Shown here in pieces: positions 62,053-64,000 of a stretch of 64,000 nt of DNA. The stretch covers positions 1 to 64,000 of the forward strand of contig MVDH01000005.1 of NCBI GenBank assembly GCA_003056245.1, in the 5' to 3' direction. The translations under genes and the position numbers were made by a program. The DNA comes from Cellvibrio sp. 79. GTDB lineage: Bacteria; Pseudomonadota; Gammaproteobacteria; Pseudomonadales; Cellvibrionaceae. Position 1 is the stretch's first letter. Each line of letters opens with the position of its first letter. Below the pieces are notes generated by a model. The model saw only the letters and a program-made list of their open reading frames with translations. It was not told the DNA's origin and ran no database searches.

Positions 62053-63300
62053 TCACCATGAAATTCGCGCGGCTACATGTGCTTCATGCGCGTGGAATGA
62101 AAACGACCAGCCATTTCGTTCACACAGCCGTTGAACGATACCCAACCCCAAACCATATCCGTGCAACGAAGATACTTCGGCCTGCGTATGCTGCCCGTCA
62201 CTGTTTAATTCGTTGGTGACTAATAACTCCTGCTCTTTGATGCGAATCGTGATTGGCCCTTGCCCGGCGAGCGTGTACTCAAACGCATTGCGCACGAGAT
62301 TATTGACGGCGATAGAAAAAGCCTGTGGATGCCCGCAGACTTTTGGGTTTGCGAGATGTTCGATTTCAACATTAATGAATTTGCCGTTGAGTAAATGGCG
62401 CTGCTGATCTATCGCCTGGCTCACCAGTGGCGCTACTAAAAATTGCTCGTCATACAATCCATCGTCGGTTTCGCGTGCGAGGCATAAGAACATTTCAATC
62501 GTGGTCTTCATGTCGAGCGTCGCTCGCCTCACGCGATCTACCAGCTTTGCATCGACTGCTGACAAATCGCTTTGTTCCAGCAACTCAAGTGCGCCTGTTA
62601 TCACCGTGATTGGCGTGCGCAATTCATGACTGGCAGACGCGGTAAAGTATCGCTCCCGCGCAACAAATGCGCCGATACGTTCAAGCGTTTTTTCAATGGT
62701 TCCCGCGAGCAAGCCGACTTCATCATCGCCGAACTGGCTGGACTCTATGCGTTTATGATCGCCCGCTGAGAGATGCTCCAGGTCGATGTCCGCAACTACC
62801 CTGGCCAGTTGTGCGACAGGCGCGACCGCTCGGGTGATGACAATAACGCCCAGCCCGAAACCAAGAATTCCCAGAACGCCCACGACACTCGTGATAATGA
62901 GCAACCACCACCAATCCCCGGAGGATGCAGACTCGATTCTGGCAACGTCGAAAACGACATAGGCGCGGTGCTGTTGATTGTCGGTTGCCGGGTTTTTATT
63001 GTTCGTGGATAGCACTGCGACATGTAATTCTTCGGCTTCGAATTCGTACAGTCCCTCGTCGGGGTTTGCTTGCGCCCACTCCCTGAGTGGTGGTGGCAAG
63101 CTGGCAACATCCTCGTATCCACGCAGGTTTGTCGTAATGGCGGGATAGCTCTCGGCGGCATGCCGCAGCTGTTGCTGCAGTACATGGTCTTCGGTCAATT
63201 TGATCGCGGCGAAAAAGGCGAATCCCCAGGCCACACTGAGTACAGCAACACACATTGCAAAGGCAATGGCAATGCGCTTGCGCAAACTATGCCGGTACAT
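62053..63300 (-). CDS. Two-component sensor histidine kinase
   Basis: This 415-residue kinase has two membrane spans (FAMCVAVLSVAWGFAFFAAI and LIITSVVGVLGILGFGLGVI) that enclose a periplasmic sensor of about 100 residues. A HAMP segment is followed by the H box SASHELRTPITVITGALELL. The ATP-binding part has VNNLVRNAFEYT (N box) and HGYGLGLGIVQRLCE (G box). The start codon overlaps the regulator stop (TAATG), so the two are coupled. The signal is not known. Confidence 0.92.
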   Translation of the reverse strand: MYRHSLRKRIAIAFAMCVAVLSVAWGFAFFAAIKLTEDHVLQQQLRHAAESYPAITTNLRGYEDVASLPPPLREWAQANPDEGLYEFEAEELHVAVLSTNNKNPATDNQQHRAYVVFDVARIESASSGDWWWLLIITSVVGVLGILGFGLGVIVITRAVAPVAQLARVVADIDLEHLSAGDHKRIESSQFGDDEVGLLAGTIEKTLERIGAFVARERYFTASASHELRTPITVITGALELLEQSDLSAVDAKLVDRVRRATLDMKTTIEMFLCLARETDDGLYDEQFLVAPLVSQAIDQQRHLLNGKFINVEIEHLANPKVCGHPQAFSIAVNNLVRNAFEYTLAGQGPITIRIKEQELLVTNELNSDGQHTQAEVSSLHGYGLGLGIVQRLCERNGWSFSFHAHEAHVAARISW

Positions 63301-64000
63301 TATTCACCATCCCCTGCAACAACAGACTCGGCAATTCGGTAACCAATGCGGTGCACCGTATGAATGAGCGGGTTATCAAACGGCCTATCAATCGCTTGTC
63401 GCAGTTTGTACAAATGCGAGCGAAGCGCATCGCCATCGGGAGGCTCGTCAGCCCACAATAACGTTTCGAGATCATCGCGCGACACAACAGACGGCGCTGC
63501 TTCCATCAGCCGTTCAAGTAGTTTCATGCACGCAGGGGAAAGGTCCACATGCCGACCTGCGCGATGCACTTGCAGCGTGGACCTGTTCAGCGTGAGATCG
63601 CCCACCGTTAACACATTGTCGGCTTTGCGGTGGCTACGTTTGTAGAGTGCCTGAAGTCGCACATGCAGTTCTTGTAACGCGAATGGCTTGACCAGGTAAT
63701 CATCGGCTCCCGCTTCGAAGCCCTTGAGTTTATCGTCGAGCGTGTCTCGCGCCGTTAGCATCAACACGGGCGTTTCTATGTCAGCTTCCGTGCGCAGCTT
63801 TTTGCAAAAGCGGAGGCCGTCCATCCCTGGAAGCATCAGGTCCAGAACAATAATGTCGTAGGGATTCGTCAGCGCCAGGTGCATCGCACTGATACCGTCA
63901 TAGGCAAAATCCAGAATATATCTGTGCTTCTCGAGATATGCGGCAATGTTTTCACAAATGTCGCGGTTATCTTCGATAATCAACGTTCTGATCGGCGCTG
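63300..64000 (-). CDS. OmpR-family response regulator (5' end beyond window)
   Basis: The receiver domain shows DIIVLDLMLPGMDGL (phospho-acceptor Asp), LMLTARDTLDDKL, and VKPFALQELHVRL with the conserved Lys. The C-terminal winged helix (VDLSPACMKLLERLMEAAPS, then RSHLYKLRQAIDRP, then TVHRIGYRI) is OmpR/PhoB type. The frame is open to the right edge, reading API then RTLIIEDNRD, so the N-terminal start is probably just outside. It forms an operon with the kinase that follows. Confidence 0.92.
   Translation of the reverse strand, partial: APIRTLIIEDNRDICENIAAYLEKHRYILDFAYDGISAMHLALTNPYDIIVLDLMLPGMDGLRFCKKLRTEADIETPVLMLTARDTLDDKLKGFEAGADDYLVKPFALQELHVRLQALYKRSHRKADNVLTVGDLTLNRSTLQVHRAGRHVDLSPACMKLLERLMEAAPSVVSRDDLETLLWADEPPDGDALRSHLYKLRQAIDRPFDNPLIHTVHRIGYRIAESVVAGDGE

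Noticed and set aside
1-64000. CRISPR arrays, tRNA, rRNA and intact IS elements
   Set aside because: No regularly spaced repeat array other than the iterons, no cloverleaf or transposase seen by eye.

Overview
The window looks like part of a secondary replicon (large plasmid or chromid) of a Cellvibrio-like gammaproteobacterium. This rests on three things read from the sequence: moderate GC, Gram-negative envelope systems, and a secreted GH5 and CBM6 flavour typical of polysaccharide degraders. The genus is an inference from protein style, since no marker gene is present. The left end carries a replication and partition module. It has eight 16-bp iterons beside an RPA-type initiator gene, then a small DNA-binding protein, ParB, ParA and a ParB-like HTH regulator. 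A 19-bp palindrome, GTGTCTCCCGGGGAGACAC, occurs three times there and is a good parS/operator candidate. A putative M91-like metallopeptidase and a Fic protein follow.

From about 7.7 to 39.4 kb there is one large envelope locus. A type VI secretion system (T6SS) fills the middle in two divergent operons: leftward tssA-tssB-tssC-tssC2-tssE-tssF-tssG-tssH, and rightward tagH-tssJ-tssK-tssL-tssM-tagF-pppA-ppkA plus a 58-residue unknown. The sheath, baseplate, membrane complex and a kinase/phosphatase/FHA switch are complete. Hcp, VgrG and PAAR are absent from the window. Outside the T6SS lie the two halves of what looks like an Agl/Glt- or Tol/Ton-like energised machine: three TPR proteins and a small exported protein on the left, and ExbB, two ExbD proteins and an AgmX/TonB-like protein on the right. 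One of the two ExbD proteins has Asn where the proton-channel Asp should be.

From 39.4 to 44.5 kb is a decayed region. It holds a frameshifted secreted zinc metallopeptidase with a beta/gamma-crystallin-like segment and a CBM6, a separate propeptide-like protein, an N-terminally truncated RHS toxin remnant fused to a frameshifted small ORF, and a frameshifted HAD fragment.

From 45 to 64 kb are more ordinary accessory genes: a DeoR regulator with an MFS permease and repeated operator-like sites, a GH5 hydrolase, an acyltransferase and a DUF3087 protein. These are followed by a very large DUF4011/SF1 helicase/Vsr-like nuclease protein (candidate anti-phage defence), a structured RNA candidate before the first of two paralogous small genes, a cold-shock protein, a Crp/Fnr regulator, a ferritin-like protein, and a two-component system running off the right edge. 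No tRNA, rRNA, CRISPR array or intact insertion sequence was recognised.
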